Positions 9,891 through 19,759 are shown, numbered from the stretch's first letter. The stretch: 64,000 bases of DNA from Pectobacterium aroidearum (GCF_015689195.1 NZ_CP065044.1:992001-1056000); one strand, 5' to 3'. Notes: generated by a model not told the origin, from the letters alone. Translations and numbers: made by a program.

Positions 9891-11025
9891 GCTTCCCCCG
9901 CTCAGCCTGTACATCCATATTCCGTGGTGCGTACAGAAATGTCCGTACTGCGATTTCAACTCTCACGCGCTGAAAGGCGACGTGCCGCATCAGGAATATG
10001 TCGATCACCTGCTGGCGGATCTGGATGCCGATTTGCCGCTGGCGAGCGGTCGTGAACTACACTCGATCTTTATCGGCGGCGGTACGCCCAGCCTGCTGAG
10101 CGCGGAAGCGATGCAGGCGCTGCTCGACGGCGTTCGGGCAAGAATTCCGCTAACACCGGATGCCGAAATTACGATGGAAGCCAATCCCGGAACGGTTGAA
10201 GCCGATCGTTTCAGCGGCTATCAACGCGCAGGCATTAACCGTATCTCCATCGGCGTGCAGAGTTTCGATCCACAAAAGCTGACGCGCTTAGGGCGTATTC
10301 ACGGCCCGGACGAAGCCAAGCGCGCTGCGCACCTGGCGACCGGTCTGGGATTACGCAGCTTTAATCTGGACCTGATGCACGGCTTACCGGATCAATCGCT
10401 GGACGAAGCGCTGGACGACCTGCGTCAGGCCATCGCGCTCAATCCACCACATCTGTCCTGGTATCAGCTCACCATCGAACCCAATACGCTGTTTAGCTCG
10501 CGCCCGCCGACGTTGCCAGACGACGACGCGCTGTGGGACATCTATGAGCAGGGCCACGCGCTACTGAGCGCCGCCGGTTACCAGCAATATGAAACCTCTG
10601 CCTATGCTAAACCGGGCTATCAGTGTCAGCACAACCTGAACTACTGGCGCTTCGGAGACTATTTGGGAATTGGCTGCGGGGCACACGGCAAGCTGACCTT
10701 CAGCGACGGCCGCATTCTGCGCACGGTCAAAGTTCGCCATCCGCGCGGCTATATGCAGGGCACGTATCTGGATAAACAGCACGAGGTTGCTAACGACGAT
10801 CGGCCATTTGAGTTCTTCATGAACCGATTTCGCCTACTGGAAGCCGCGCCACGCGCGGATTTCACGGCGTACACGGGGCTGGAAGAGCACAGCATTCGCC
10901 CGCAGTTAGATCAGGCGCTGGCACAAGGTTACCTAACGGAAACCGCCACGCACTGGCAAATCACCGAACACGGTAAACTGTTTCTGAACTCCCTGCTCGA
11001 GCTGTTTCTGGCGGAAGAAGAGTAA
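9883..11025 (+). CDS. hemW: Haem chaperone / radical SAM protein HemW
   Basis: A 380-residue protein resembling coproporphyrinogen III dehydrogenase, but in this clade it is HemW, which binds haem and loads it into target enzymes. The radical SAM motif CVQKCPYC (C16, C20, C23) lacks the extra cysteine of true HemN. The start at 9883 ([15 protein letters not shown]) agrees with E. coli and lies inside the last codons of rdgB; an upstream in-frame ATG would only add out-of-frame rdgB sequence. The C-terminal HemN_C region ends at [10 protein letters not shown]. It is the last gene of the run and is followed by a hairpin. Confidence 0.97.
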   Translation: MLKLPPLSLYIHIPWCVQKCPYCDFNSHALKGDVPHQEYVDHLLADLDADLPLASGRELHSIFIGGGTPSLLSAEAMQALLDGVRARIPLTPDAEITMEANPGTVEADRFSGYQRAGINRISIGVQSFDPQKLTRLGRIHGPDEAKRAAHLATGLGLRSFNLDLMHGLPDQSLDEALDDLRQAIALNPPHLSWYQLTIEPNTLFSSRPPTLPDDDALWDIYEQGHALLSAAGYQQYETSAYAKPGYQCQHNLNYWRFGDYLGIGCGAHGKLTFSDGRILRTVKVRHPRGYMQGTYLDKQHEVANDDRPFEFFMNRFRLLEAAPRADFTAYTGLEEHSIRPQLDQALAQGYLTETATHWQITEHGKLFLNSLLELFLAEEE

Positions 11026-11034
11026 TCATTCCGT

Positions 11035-11061
11035 GGGCAGGTTTTTCTGGTAAACCTGCCC
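11035..11061 (+). terminator. Hairpin terminator after hemW
   Basis: A perfect 10-bp stem (GGGCAGGTTT / AAACCTGCCC) with a 7-nt loop starts 9 bp after the hemW stop. The sequence after it is only modestly T-rich, so termination may be partial. The rest of 11062-11249 shows no gene. Confidence 0.65.
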
Positions 11062-11252
11062 ATTGCTTCTCACCCTATCTCTCCTTTTGCAAGGCTTACA
11101 GCGCTTATGTCGAGCCGCCTCCCTTTTCCATCACGCGCCGTTTGCACACAGCGTGAAAATCCTTTTTCCTTGTGCTGGACGACGATGTCATCGTTAAGTA
11201 CGCTACAGGCTTCTGATAAGAATAAATCTTACATCTGAGTACCGGAGGCATG

Positions 11253-11513
11253 ATGGCCAGAACCATGACAATTGACCTTGGAGATGAACTTCGCCATTAC
11301 GTGGAATCGCTGGTGGAATCCGGTGATTACCGCACGCAGAGTGAAGTCATTCGGGAAGCGCTGAGAATGCTACGGGAAAAACAGGCGGAGTCAGACCTGC
11401 AAACGCTGCGTCAGTTAATCGCTGAAGGGATAAACAGCGGAGAGCCACAGGAGTGGAATAAAGATGAATTCTTGCAAAAAATCAGAAACAGGACGCGAAC
11501 AGCCACCCGATAA
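11253..11513 (+). CDS. parD: ParD-type antitoxin (toxin partner decayed)
   Basis: A ribbon-helix-helix antitoxin of the ParD/CC2985 family, 86 residues. The N-terminal RHH is clear (TMTIDLGDELRHYVESLVES, then YRTQSEVIREALRML) and would bind the operon's own operator; the C-terminal tail would wrap the ParE toxin. GGAGG at 11244-11248 supports the ATG at 11253; an ATG at 11250 is too close. The gene is intact, but the overlapping downstream parE carries an in-frame stop and appears shortened, so this is probably an orphan antitoxin. Confidence 0.88.
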   Translation: MARTMTIDLGDELRHYVESLVESGDYRTQSEVIREALRMLREKQAESDLQTLRQLIAEGINSGEPQEWNKDEFLQKIRNRTRTATR

Positions 11514-11718
11514 AATCAAGCTAACACCACAGGCGCAACACGACCTAGAGGCTGGATAGGACAGAGCACAATCGCATCGGATTGGCTGTAATGAGCGAGG
11601 CGCGGACGTTAAATTGCTGGAATATTTATGGAGGAGAATGACCAGATATATCCAAGAACACTCTACATCGGCCTGCCGTTTTTCTCCCAATAACAATTTT
11701 GGTGTACAGCAATACTAG
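11464..11718 (+). pseudogene. Decayed parE toxin gene
   Basis: An ATG at 11464 overlaps the end of parD in a different frame, as parE genes do. The peptide reaches KIKLTPQAQHDLEAG, a good match to a ParE N-terminus, and stops at TAG 11557-11559. In the same frame after the stop comes SHRIGCNERGADVKLLEY and then LWRRMTRYIQ, loosely like the ParE tail around RILHERMD, until the TAG ending at 11718. About 84 codons remain against roughly 100 in ParE, and the middle part seems missing. The N-terminal match is good; the C-terminal match is tentative. Confidence 0.55.
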
Positions 11719-11812
11719 TTTACGTATCCTTGTCTCGATTAGCATAGGGAACACACCTCGATATGGGTGCTCAAGAAATAGAAATTGGTGAAGACAATAA
11801 AAGGGAGGCGTG

Positions 11813-12073
11813 ATGTTTACCCCGGAATTTATAAATGAAGAACGCGGAGAGTTTCTCCTTGTAGCCAACCACAGCTTGGCATCTCCGGAATCTATACAAT
11901 TCAGTATTGCGTATAATCTTGCCAGAATATCTTACGGGCTATCACAGCTTCCACCGCACATTCGAACCTGCCGAGTCGTCTATGATATCAGAGGCCAATC
12001 AATACCTGACGTGGTCCTGAGCCAGGTCAACCACGCGCTTGAGCAGGTAGCCATTGTGGAGTTTAAACGCTGA
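11813..12073 (+). CDS. Small protein of unknown function (first of coupled pair)
   Basis: An 86-residue soluble protein that I do not recognise. AGGGAGG at 11802-11808 precedes the ATG at 11813, and the stop overlaps the next start in a TGATG junction, so two genes are probably translated together. The middle contains VVYDIRGQSIPD followed by a predicted amphipathic helix. This looks a little like C-terminal pieces of polymorphic toxins, but that is only an impression. It has no signal peptide or membrane segment, and codon use is AT-richer than in the hemW operon. Confidence 0.6.
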   Translation: MFTPEFINEERGEFLLVANHSLASPESIQFSIAYNLARISYGLSQLPPHIRTCRVVYDIRGQSIPDVVLSQVNHALEQVAIVEFKR

Positions 12074-12309
12074 TGGGACTCCAATTAATTGTAAAAGCAA
12101 AGCGTAATAAGATAGAGAAAGCTTTGGGTTTACTGACGTCAGAATGTGAAATTTTCCCGGTTGCAGAAGACCTTTTTGGTATTTCAATTCCGGAGCGAAG
12201 TCTCTCATCCGTGGGTGAAGATGTCGTTCTACACAAACTTAAACAACTAAAGCGTTTTGACCTTTGGCAGGGATCTTGGCAAGAATCCAAGCGATATTGG
12301 TTCCGGTGA
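12073..12309 (+). CDS. Small protein of unknown function (second of coupled pair)
   Basis: 78 residues, mixed charge, no signal peptide, starting MGLQLIVKAKRNKIEKALG. It overlaps the previous gene by one base (TGATG). The overlap and shared strand suggest a two-gene unit such as a toxin/immunity or toxin/antitoxin pair, but no family motif is evident. It could instead be a degraded fragment of a larger accessory protein. Confidence 0.55.
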   Translation: MGLQLIVKAKRNKIEKALGLLTSECEIFPVAEDLFGISIPERSLSSVGEDVVLHKLKQLKRFDLWQGSWQESKRYWFR

Positions 12310-12422
12310 GGTAGGAGAGGATGTTTTAGATTCGACTATTTTCTTAGCTTCTGGGGTCAGGAATAATTACCATGTAGAGTAGCTTTTATTACCCCAATTA
12401 CTGCTCTGGGTACATCGACCAT

Positions 12423-12668
12423 ATGAGTAAATTACAAAAACTAATTGCCGCCGAGCATACCACCTTTTCACCCTACTCCAACCTCCCAGCGACGGCAATA
12501 TCTCGTATCGCATCAAAATGCCAAAGGGATGAAGTTGTCGAAGCCCATATCCGAATAAAGGAACTCAATGCTGAGTTAGCCACAGTACCTGATTGGGATG
12601 GTGATACACAGGACGACATCTGGAGGGCCATCGAATTGTTCAGAGCAATCCTAGCGAAGGTGAGATAA
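12423..12668 (+). CDS. Hypothetical protein
   Basis: An 81-residue, mostly helical, soluble protein with no recognised motif (starts MSKLQKLIAAEHTTFSPYSN). The ribosome binding site is poor. It lies in the same islet of small accessory genes, with 113 bp of apparently non-coding DNA before it. Whether it is expressed is uncertain. Confidence 0.45.
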   Translation: MSKLQKLIAAEHTTFSPYSNLPATAISRIASKCQRDEVVEAHIRIKELNAELATVPDWDGDTQDDIWRAIELFRAILAKVR

Positions 12669-12740
12669 TAAATGACCTTGATATCAGTTCCTGACACGAA
12701 TCCGCACACAGCTGCGATTCTTGGGAACTAAGAACAAAAG

Positions 12741-13052
12741 CTAGTCCATTATAGCAGATGGTTTTTCATTCTCGGGCAACCAATAGCCGCCACTGCCATG
12801 GTAGGTTTCAGCTCCCAATACGAATTGAGTTCCGCAATGCTTACATACAAAATGATAATCAACTATATCGCCCCATATCATCTTTTCAGCACACTCATGA
12901 AAGCTGTATTGGTTCCAATCATCAGTTGCTTTAATTTCGGTCAGAATCCCTTCGCTGAGAGCATGCTTCGCAATACGGATTGCCTTCCGTAATTGTTCAG
13001 GTTGACGGATAACGTATTTAACACATAGCTCTAGGCACTGCTCGCAACTCAT
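12741..13052 (-). CDS. Hypothetical protein with two Cys pairs
   Basis: 103 residues. The ATG at 13052 is preceded by GGAG with eight-base spacing; a TTG one codon earlier is less likely. Two CxxC pairs (CEQC near the N-terminus, CKHC around residue 70) could hold a zinc ion, and the tail ENEKPSAIMD is acidic-polar. It resembles the small cytosolic proteins often seen as immunity proteins in accessory islets, but I recognise no family. It is the only minus-strand gene of the islet. The 319 bp between it and ecnA hold nothing I can identify. Confidence 0.55.
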   Translation of the reverse strand: MSCEQCLELCVKYVIRQPEQLRKAIRIAKHALSEGILTEIKATDDWNQYSFHECAEKMIWGDIVDYHFVCKHCGTQFVLGAETYHGSGGYWLPENEKPSAIMD

Positions 13053-13371
13053 CAAACAATCTCCATACAGATGATTTCTTGCCCTGGTTTATCCTAATCA
13101 CTCACCACTATAAACAAATCAAATTTCCCCCTCTCTTTACACATGATATCTATGTCCGTTCCTGACACAGGGCTACCTGTCAAAATTAAGTTCAGCTCCG
13201 TACCCGTACCAAATCAAGCCTGAGCCACTACACATCAGCAGCAACATAATCTCAAACAATATCAGCCGGTTCACACTAAACGAGGATTGAATTTTTACCT
13301 GCGGTTATGCCACAGTAGAAATCTATCGCATTCTGTTTATTGCCCTGTTTATCAACCACCTGCGGGTAACG

Positions 13372-13503
13372 ATGATGAAACGTATAACAACGATCGTAGT
13401 GGCGCTGCTGGTCACGGCAGCATTGAGCGGCTGTAACACCACGCGCGGCTTTGGCCAAGATGTGCAAAAACTCGGTAGCACAATTTCCCACGCCGCTAGC
13501 TAA
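13372..13503 (+). CDS. ecnA: Entericidin A-type lipoprotein
   Basis: A 43-residue lipoprotein precursor starting MMKRITTIVV, with the lipobox ALSGC (lipidated Cys21) and a mature peptide beginning CNTTRGFGQDVQKLG, a close match to entericidin A (CNTARGFGED). In E. coli, EcnA is the antidote of the EcnA/EcnB bacteriolytic lipoprotein pair. Here I see only the A-type gene; no EcnB follows before the strong terminator. It acts at the cell envelope. Confidence 0.9.
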   Translation: MMKRITTIVVALLVTAALSGCNTTRGFGQDVQKLGSTISHAAS

Positions 13504-13520
13504 CTCACCGTCAAACAACA

Positions 13521-13559
13521 AAAAACCGGCTATACGTTAGACGTTAGCCGGTTTTTTTT
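13521..13559. terminator. Bidirectional rho-independent terminator
   Basis: An A-run, stem CCGGCTA (13526-13532) pairing with TAGCCGG (13545-13551), then eight Ts. Read on the other strand it also ends in Ts. It serves ecnA on the plus strand and elaA on the minus strand. Confidence 0.9.
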
Positions 13560-13601
13560 ACGCAGTAGCATCTATTCCTTCCGATGCACACTCAATACTC
13601 T

Positions 13602-14057
13602 TCAGAATGCCGACAACATATCAATATGCGGAATACCGTCTTCGTCGTATTCTTCGCCGGTCGCCACAAAGCCGAATGCGCCGTAGAACGCTTGCAGATG
13701 AGCCTGTGCGGACAGGAAAAGGTGTTTTTGCGGCCAGTGGCGTGCGCAGGCAATCAGCGCGTGTTCCATCAGTTGATGCCCCAGATGTTGCCCACGGGCG
13801 TGTGGCGCGACAATCACACGCCCGATAGTCACCACATCATTGTTCGGATGAGGCGCGAGCAGGCGGGCATACGCGGCCAGCTTGCCGTCGCGATAGGCCG
13901 CAATGTGGCGATTGCCTTCCACCAGATCGCGGCCATCAATATCCAGATAAGGGCACGCTTGCTCAACCACGAAGACCTGACTGCGCAGCGACAATATGTC
14001 ATGCAGCGAATACACATTAAGATCTGCCACATCCCAGTCATGCCATATCAGACTCAT
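13602..14057 (-). CDS. elaA: GNAT acetyltransferase ElaA
   Basis: A 151-residue GCN5-related N-acetyltransferase of the ElaA family, substrate not established. Family landmarks: SLRSQVFVVEQACPYLDIDGRD near the N-terminus, the acetyl-CoA pyrophosphate loop VIVAPHARGQHLGHQLM, and the C-terminal AFGFVATGEEYDEDGIPHI. It is a single gene between lplT and ecnA, sharing the bidirectional terminator at 13521-13559. Confidence 0.94.
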   Translation of the reverse strand: MSLIWHDWDVADLNVYSLHDILSLRSQVFVVEQACPYLDIDGRDLVEGNRHIAAYRDGKLAAYARLLAPHPNNDVVTIGRVIVAPHARGQHLGHQLMEHALIACARHWPQKHLFLSAQAHLQAFYGAFGFVATGEEYDEDGIPHIDMLSAF

Positions 14058-14077
14058 TGCTACCCTTCCTATTTCGT

Positions 14078-15301
14078 TTATTCCGCACCGGCGGAACGAT
14101 CGCGGCGCTTAGCCAGAACCAGCCATACCCACAGCAGCGCAATCGCCAGCGCAAACAAGACGCCAAAGCCGATTCCGATAGCGATAACCGAAACGCCCAG
14201 TTTCACCACCAGAGAATAGAGCCCAAGCATTAACAGCATAGCGCCGTTCTCACCCAAATTCTGTACGGCGATCGCATTACCCGCACCGACGCTGGCCTTC
14301 CCACGCTCCTGCAACAGCGCATTCAGCGGGACAATGAAGAACCCTCCGAGCGCTCCCAGCAGAATCAACAGGGAATAGGCGCTCATGAGGTTATGCTGAA
14401 GTGTAAAAATCACCACCACTACGCCAATAAGGAACCCGGCAGGCAGGCAGCGCCGCACGCTATCGAGCGTCACCAGCTTCGCCGCTGCGCCAGCTCCCAC
14501 CACGATGCCCACCGCCACCATCGCGTTAAGCAGCGTCGGCGTCGCATTGTCCGTAATCCCAAGCGCATGCGGCACCCACAGCACCAGCAGGAAGCGCAGC
14601 GTCACGCCTGCGCCCCAGAACATGCTGGTGCCAACCAGCGAGAGCCGGGCGTCACCATCGCGCCACAGCACCCGACAGGCGGAAAAGAAGCTGCTCGCCA
14701 TCTGCACCGGATGCCACGGCTGTCCCGGCCGTGCCGCGTTGAGGCGAGGAATCAGCATATTCGCCCCCAACGCCACGCCGTAAGCCACCGCACAAATCGA
14801 CAGCGCCCCGTAAATATTCCAGTCGGCCAGCACGCCGCCTGCGACTGAACCGGTCAGGATCGCCGCAATAGTCGAGGCTTCCATCAGCCCATTCGCTTTG
14901 ACCAACTGGTCGCCACGCGTGATCTCACCCAAAATGCCGTATTTCGCTGGGGAATAAGCCGCAGCGCCAACCCCTACCAGCGTGTACCCCAGAAACGGAT
15001 TCCCGCCGACGCAAATCAGCAGCGCGCCCGCCAACTTCAGGGTATTGGCGAACATCATCACCTGCCCTTTGGAGAAGCTATCCGCAATTTGTCCAACAAA
15101 CGGTGCCAGAATGATGTAGGCGGCGACAAAGCCCATCTGCAAAAACGGCTGGCTCCAGTCGGGATACACCAGCTGTTTGATCAGCGCTAACGTGGCAAAC
15201 AACAGCGCATTATCGCCAAACGCGGAGAAGAACTGCGCGATAATTACCGCGTTCATACTGCGCGACAGCAAAGGTGTCGCGGGTTCAGTCTGTTGACTCA
15301 T
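14078..15301 (-). CDS. lplT: Lysophospholipid transporter LplT
   Basis: A 407-residue major-facilitator transporter with about 12 transmembrane helices that flips lysophosphatidylethanolamine across the inner membrane for re-acylation. The start [20 protein letters not shown] and the loop [14 protein letters not shown] are typical. The gene overlaps aas by 4 bp (ATGA), and the two products work in sequence: LplT imports the lysolipid and Aas repairs it. Confidence 0.96.
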   Translation of the reverse strand: MSQQTEPATPLLSRSMNAVIIAQFFSAFGDNALLFATLALIKQLVYPDWSQPFLQMGFVAAYIILAPFVGQIADSFSKGQVMMFANTLKLAGALLICVGGNPFLGYTLVGVGAAAYSPAKYGILGEITRGDQLVKANGLMEASTIAAILTGSVAGGVLADWNIYGALSICAVAYGVALGANMLIPRLNAARPGQPWHPVQMASSFFSACRVLWRDGDARLSLVGTSMFWGAGVTLRFLLVLWVPHALGITDNATPTLLNAMVAVGIVVGAGAAAKLVTLDSVRRCLPAGFLIGVVVVIFTLQHNLMSAYSLLILLGALGGFFIVPLNALLQERGKASVGAGNAIAVQNLGENGAMLLMLGLYSLVVKLGVSVIAIGIGFGVLFALAIALLWVWLVLAKRRDRSAGAE

Positions 15302-17469
15302 GCGCTCTGCTCCGATGCGTTAGTGACAGGCTCTTCGGCCATGTGGCGCAGCGTGACAAAGTCAGGCTTGCCGCTGCCGAGTAGCGGTAAGGCTTTCACA
15401 TAGCGAATATCACGCGGCACGGCCAGCTCCGGCACGCCGCTACTGCGAGCCTGTGCAAGCAGCACGTCACGGGTAATCTGGCTGTCTGTCGTAAACAGCA
15501 CCAGCGCCTCGCCTTTGCTGCTGTCGCTTTTCGCACTGGCGGCATGCTGCGCTTCCGGCGATACCTTCACCGCCAGCTGTTCCACACTTTCGAGCGACAC
15601 CATCTCCCCCGCCAGCTTGGCAAAACGCTTCACGCGCCCGATGATGGTACAGAATCCTTTCTCATCCAGTTCGACGATATCACCTGTGTCATACCATCCC
15701 TGCTGCAATTCACCTTCTGCGTTTTCTGCCGCTGGCGCTTCGAGCACGCCGGGGTTTTCCACCCGCAGGTAGCCTTTCATGATATTCGGCCCGCGCAGTT
15801 GCAGGCGGCCACCGCGTGTAATACCCGGCACCGTAATCAAGCGCGATTCGATTTCCGGCAACAGCAGGCCAACAGAATGGATTTTCGTCGCCATCGGCAC
15901 GTTGATCGCCACCACCGGCGCGCACTCGGTCACGCCGTACCCTTCCAGAATGCGGATACCAAATTTGTCCTGCCAGACCTGACGCGTCGTTTCAGACAGC
16001 TTCTCAGCCCCGGCAACCACATAGCGCAAACGAGCAAAATCATACGGATGGGCAAAGCGTGCGTAGTTGCCTAAAAACGTAGACGTCCCAAACAGCACGG
16101 TACAGTTCTGGTCGTAAACCAGCTCCGGCACAATGCGATAGTGCAGCGGGCTAGGATAAAGAAATACGCGAGCGCCCGTTATCAGCGGTGTTAACAATCC
16201 CACCGTCAGGCCAAACGCATGGAACAGCGGCAGTGCAGACATAAAGCGGTCACGCGGCGTGAAATCCGCTACCGTGCGAATCTGCTCGACGTTCGCCAGC
16301 AGGCTGTCATGGGAATGCACGACGCCTTTCGGGTTCCCCTCGGAACCGGAGGTAAACAGCACGATAGCCGCATCATCGGGTTTCTGCGGCAGCATCGCGC
16401 GGGCAGGAAACAGCAGATGAAACAGGATCCACAGCTTATCCGCTAGCGTCACCGTGTCTTTCAAATCTTCCAGATAGACCCAGTTGGCTTCGCTGACCTG
16501 CTTCGGCAGATCCGTCAGCTTGCCCTTTTCAAGAAACTGGCGAGACGTGACGATCGTTTTGATGCCCGCCGCTTTCATCGCGCTTTGCAGCCCTTTGGCG
16601 CCAGCGGTGTAGTTCAGCATGGCCGGAATGCGGTTACGCAGCGATGCGCCCAGGATCGATGCCGCCGTAATGGTCGCGTTGGGCAACAGCATACCGACAT
16701 GCTCATCCGCACGGGTGAAACGCTGCAAAATGCGCGACACGCCCAGCGATTTTTTCAATAAGCCCTGATAGTTGTCTTCGTTGAAGGAGATATCCGCGAT
16801 GCTAGGGGAACGTCGTCCGTAACGGGTTCTCGCTGCCAGAAAGGCTTCATACAGCGTGTGCTGCGGGCGCGTTTCCATCCGCGCTTTCATCATAATCTGG
16901 TGCAAATGCTCACCGGCCAGCGCACGACGCGTTCTGGCGCTGTCGGCTTCCGGCATAGGCAGCGTCGTAGGGGGCAAGTACGTGATCGTAATCTGCGGGA
17001 AGCAGCGGCGTTTAAACACGCCCGCCAGCCGGCCAAACGGCGTGAACTCAGCGCCATCAATGCGCACGGGGATGATCGTTGCTCCGGATTTCGCCGCAAC
17101 AAACGCCGCTCCGCTGTAAATCTTCATCAGCGATCCGGTGACGCTGATGCGTCCTTCAGGGAAAACCACGACGGGCTGGCCGCGTTCGATCACTTTGATC
17201 AACCCTTTGATCGCCAGAGGTTTGGTGGGATCCAGCGGCACAAAGTCGATATACGGCTTCAGCCAGCGCATAAACCAGCGATCGGAAATCGAGGAGTACA
17301 CCGCAAAGACGGGTTTTATCGGTAAGAATAACGCCAGCAAGGCACCATCAAGGAAAGAGACGTGATTGGGGGTGATGAGCAATTTGGATTGCTGAAACTG
17401 GCTGCTGTCGCCCTCGATCCGGATGCGGTACAGACGCTGGAACACCCAACGTAACAGGGTATGAATCAT
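15298..17469 (-). CDS. aas: Bifunctional acyl-ACP synthetase / lyso-PE acyltransferase Aas
   Basis: 723 residues. The N-terminal PlsC-type acyltransferase domain (about 1-190) has NHVSFLDG and FPEGR; the C-terminal AMP-forming acyl-ACP synthetase has the ATP loop [20 protein letters not shown] and YDTGD. It re-acylates 2-acyl-glycerophosphoethanolamine at the inner membrane. The ATG at 17469 is chosen because GGGAGAAGG lies just upstream; a TTG four codons earlier lies in that Shine-Dalgarno. It is first in the aas-lplT operon, with the Omr-type small RNA behind its promoter region on the same strand. Confidence 0.96.
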   Translation of the reverse strand: MIHTLLRWVFQRLYRIRIEGDSSQFQQSKLLITPNHVSFLDGALLALFLPIKPVFAVYSSISDRWFMRWLKPYIDFVPLDPTKPLAIKGLIKVIERGQPVVVFPEGRISVTGSLMKIYSGAAFVAAKSGATIIPVRIDGAEFTPFGRLAGVFKRRCFPQITITYLPPTTLPMPEADSARTRRALAGEHLHQIMMKARMETRPQHTLYEAFLAARTRYGRRSPSIADISFNEDNYQGLLKKSLGVSRILQRFTRADEHVGMLLPNATITAASILGASLRNRIPAMLNYTAGAKGLQSAMKAAGIKTIVTSRQFLEKGKLTDLPKQVSEANWVYLEDLKDTVTLADKLWILFHLLFPARAMLPQKPDDAAIVLFTSGSEGNPKGVVHSHDSLLANVEQIRTVADFTPRDRFMSALPLFHAFGLTVGLLTPLITGARVFLYPSPLHYRIVPELVYDQNCTVLFGTSTFLGNYARFAHPYDFARLRYVVAGAEKLSETTRQVWQDKFGIRILEGYGVTECAPVVAINVPMATKIHSVGLLLPEIESRLITVPGITRGGRLQLRGPNIMKGYLRVENPGVLEAPAAENAEGELQQGWYDTGDIVELDEKGFCTIIGRVKRFAKLAGEMVSLESVEQLAVKVSPEAQHAASAKSDSSKGEALVLFTTDSQITRDVLLAQARSSGVPELAVPRDIRYVKALPLLGSGKPDFVTLRHMAEEPVTNASEQSA

Positions 17470-17657
17470 GCCTTCTCCCAATAGACAGATAAACGGGCGG
17501 TTTGCTGAAGCGCAAAACCACCAGGCGATACGTCAAAATACTACATACATATCATACTTCAAGTGATGGGTACGCGGCTGAACGCGAAGATTGCCGTCGG
17601 CACATCATTCGCATAGCATGAAAATCACTGGAGATAACGAAAGCGGGAAATTCAGGC

Positions 17658-17749
17658 AAAAAAAAACCTACGCATCCGCGTAGGTTGGTGTAATCAAATG
17701 GTTTCAATGTACAGAGCACATCGATATATCACCAATCAATACCTCTGGG
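17658..17749 (-). ncRNA. omrA: OmrA/OmrB-family small RNA
   Basis: Read on the minus strand, the RNA begins CCCAGAGGTATTGATTGGTG, the same 5' seed as E. coli OmrA and OmrB. It ends in the terminator stem CCTACGC-GGAT-GCGTAGG followed by nine Ts, near-identical to the OmrA terminator. Length is about 92 nt; the centre is diverged. TAGAGT lies seven bases upstream of the start as the -10. In E. coli these RNAs are induced by OmpR and, with Hfq, repress outer-membrane receptors, csgD and ompR itself. They also lie next to aas there, which supports the call. Only one copy is visible, so A versus B cannot be assigned. Confidence 0.92.
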
Positions 17750-18103
17750 ACTTGTTACTCTAAGGATCGCCACTTATCTTCACCAGCGATGAATCGAAAG
17801 AGTTATTCTATAAGTGCAACCAACTGTAAAATTCTAGCGAATCATGTAAGGCAACCGCCTTTTCACCGCCCTTTCACCAGATAAATGCCGTTATTTTCCC
17901 CTAAAGGTTCCTTTTCTCTCCGATTCCGTTTTTTCGCTATTCTCCCGCCCGCTCACATTTCCGGGTTTTTTATGGGTAAATGACCACGCAAACACAGGGG
18001 CATTAGTCCACTTTTTCAACAGAATCAATCAGAAAGTGAAGAGTAGGATCGCGGAGTCTGCATGGGGCAGACGCTGAATTTAACCAGGTGTGTATAACGA
18101 ATA
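17750..18103. promoter_or_regulatory. Divergent control region, omr RNA / chemoreceptor
   Basis: 354 bp without a gene. The left end must carry the OmpR-type promoter of the small RNA, and the right end the promoter of the chemoreceptor at 18104. No clean FliA promoter is visible: TAAAGGTT at 17902 and TCCGATTC at 17919 are only nine bases apart. AT-rich tracts are frequent. Confidence 0.4.
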
Positions 18104-19759
18104 ATGAAGAACTACAAAATAGGTACCCGACTGGCCGGCGGCTTTGGCCTGCTTATTGCGCTTTCGCTGGCCATGCTGACCAGCGGCATTTATCAACTTA
18201 ACCAGGTGTCCAGCAGTACGAAACAGATGATGCAAGAACCGCTGCGCAAGGAGCGGCTGGCATCGGACTGGCATGCTACGCTCGTCGCTGGCGTCCAGCG
18301 CAGTATGGCGGTTGCCCGCAGCAATGACGATTCGCTGGTTGAGCTATTTGCGGCGGAAAACACCCGCGCCAGTAAAGAAAGCGGTAAACGACAGGAGGAC
18401 TTTGCCAGCCTGATCTCTACGCCAGAAGAAAAAGCGTTATTCGATAAAGTTGGCGAATATCGTCAGTCCTACATTAAAAAACGCGATGCGATTATCACGG
18501 AAAAAGGCGCGGGCAATTTCGATCGCGCCAGAGCGCTCTTCGACAACGAGTTCGTTCCGGCTTCCAACGGCTATCTGGCCAGCGTGGAAGCGCTGCGTGA
18601 CCATCAGCGCGCCAGCATCGACCAAATGGGGCAAGACATCAACACTGGCGCCAGCCGTGGCGATCTCATCCTCGCCGTCACGGGCGCGCTAAGTGCCATC
18701 ATCGGCGTCCTGATCGCCTGGGTGCTCACACGCAGTATCGTGCAACCGCTCGCGCGGGCAGTACGTGCGACACAGGCCGTCGCAGCAGGCGATCTGACGC
18801 ATAACGTGCAGCCGGAAGGACGCGATGAAGCCGCCCAACTGCTGCATGCCCTGCAAGACATGACGGTGCGTCTGCGCACTATTGTTGGCGAAGTTCGTCA
18901 GGGTTCCGAATCGATTGCCGGCGCATCTTCACAACTTGCCGCAGGCAACATCGACCTGTCCAGCCGCACGGAAGAGCAAGCCAGTGCGCTACAGGAAACC
19001 GCCGCCTCCATTGAGCAGTTAAGTTCGACGGTCAGACAGAATGCTGATAACGCGCGTCAGGCCAACCAACTGGCACAATCGACTACACAGCAAGCGCAAT
19101 CGGGTGGACAGTTGGTGACGGAAGTGGTGGAAACGATGGGCGCGATCGATTCCTCATCGAAGAAGATCGTCGATATCATCGGCGTTATCGACAGCATCGC
19201 GTTCCAGACCAACATTCTGGCGCTGAATGCCGCCGTAGAAGCTGCGCGGGCGGGAGAACAGGGTCGCGGTTTCGCCGTGGTCGCCAGTGAAGTACGCAGT
19301 CTGGCACAACGTAGCGCCTCTGCCGCTAAAGAGATCAAAGAGCTGATCGACCGTTCCGTTCAGACAGTGGAAGCGGGCAACCGGCTGGTGGTACAGGCGG
19401 GCGCGTCGATACAGGATATCGTCAACGGCGTGCGTAAGGTCAGCGATCTGGTTGGCGAAATTAGCTCTGCCAGCAATGAGCAGACGATGGGGATTGAGCA
19501 GGTGAACGTTGCGGTTAACCAGATGGAAGTGACGACCCAGCAGAATGCCTCGCTGGTGAATGAAGCCTCAGCCGCCACGCAGTCTCTGCAACAGCAGGCC
19601 GCACAGCTGGCCGAGACGGTCAGCCAGTTCCGCTTGGGCAACAGCCATCAGCTCGCCCGTACGCCAGCGGCAGCGCCCACGTTAGCCCTGCAACCCGCGC
19701 TGGCCGCGCCGGGTAAGAACGTGGCCACAGCCGGTGAAGGTGACTGGACATCGTTCTGA
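18104..19759 (+). CDS. Methyl-accepting chemotaxis protein with CheR/CheB tether
   Basis: A 551-residue chemoreceptor. TM1 is at about 10-32, a four-helix-bundle periplasmic sensor reaches about 188, TM2 is at about 192-214, then HAMP and a long signalling coiled coil with the tip [20 protein letters not shown]. Methylation helices flank the tip. An Ala/Pro-rich linker leads to the last residues DWTSF, which fits the xWxxF pentapeptide that tethers CheR and CheB, so this is probably a high-abundance receptor able to help untethered ones. The ligand is unknown. It is a single gene. Confidence 0.94.
   Translation: MKNYKIGTRLAGGFGLLIALSLAMLTSGIYQLNQVSSSTKQMMQEPLRKERLASDWHATLVAGVQRSMAVARSNDDSLVELFAAENTRASKESGKRQEDFASLISTPEEKALFDKVGEYRQSYIKKRDAIITEKGAGNFDRARALFDNEFVPASNGYLASVEALRDHQRASIDQMGQDINTGASRGDLILAVTGALSAIIGVLIAWVLTRSIVQPLARAVRATQAVAAGDLTHNVQPEGRDEAAQLLHALQDMTVRLRTIVGEVRQGSESIAGASSQLAAGNIDLSSRTEEQASALQETAASIEQLSSTVRQNADNARQANQLAQSTTQQAQSGGQLVTEVVETMGAIDSSSKKIVDIIGVIDSIAFQTNILALNAAVEAARAGEQGRGFAVVASEVRSLAQRSASAAKEIKELIDRSVQTVEAGNRLVVQAGASIQDIVNGVRKVSDLVGEISSASNEQTMGIEQVNVAVNQMEVTTQQNASLVNEASAATQSLQQQAAQLAETVSQFRLGNSHQLARTPAAAPTLALQPALAAPGKNVATAGEGDWTSF

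Noticed and set aside
17541-17600. Partial ERIC-like sequence (ATCATACTTCAAGT ... GCGGCTGAACGC)
   Set aside because: Only short end-like blocks remain, far from the 127-bp form; could be chance or a decayed copy.
17902-17926. FliA-like promoter before the second chemoreceptor
   Set aside because: TAAAGGTT and TCCGATTC are separated by only nine bases and the -10 matches poorly.
17761-18103. A second omr RNA copy as in E. coli
   Set aside because: No further CCCAGAGGT seed with terminator on the minus strand.
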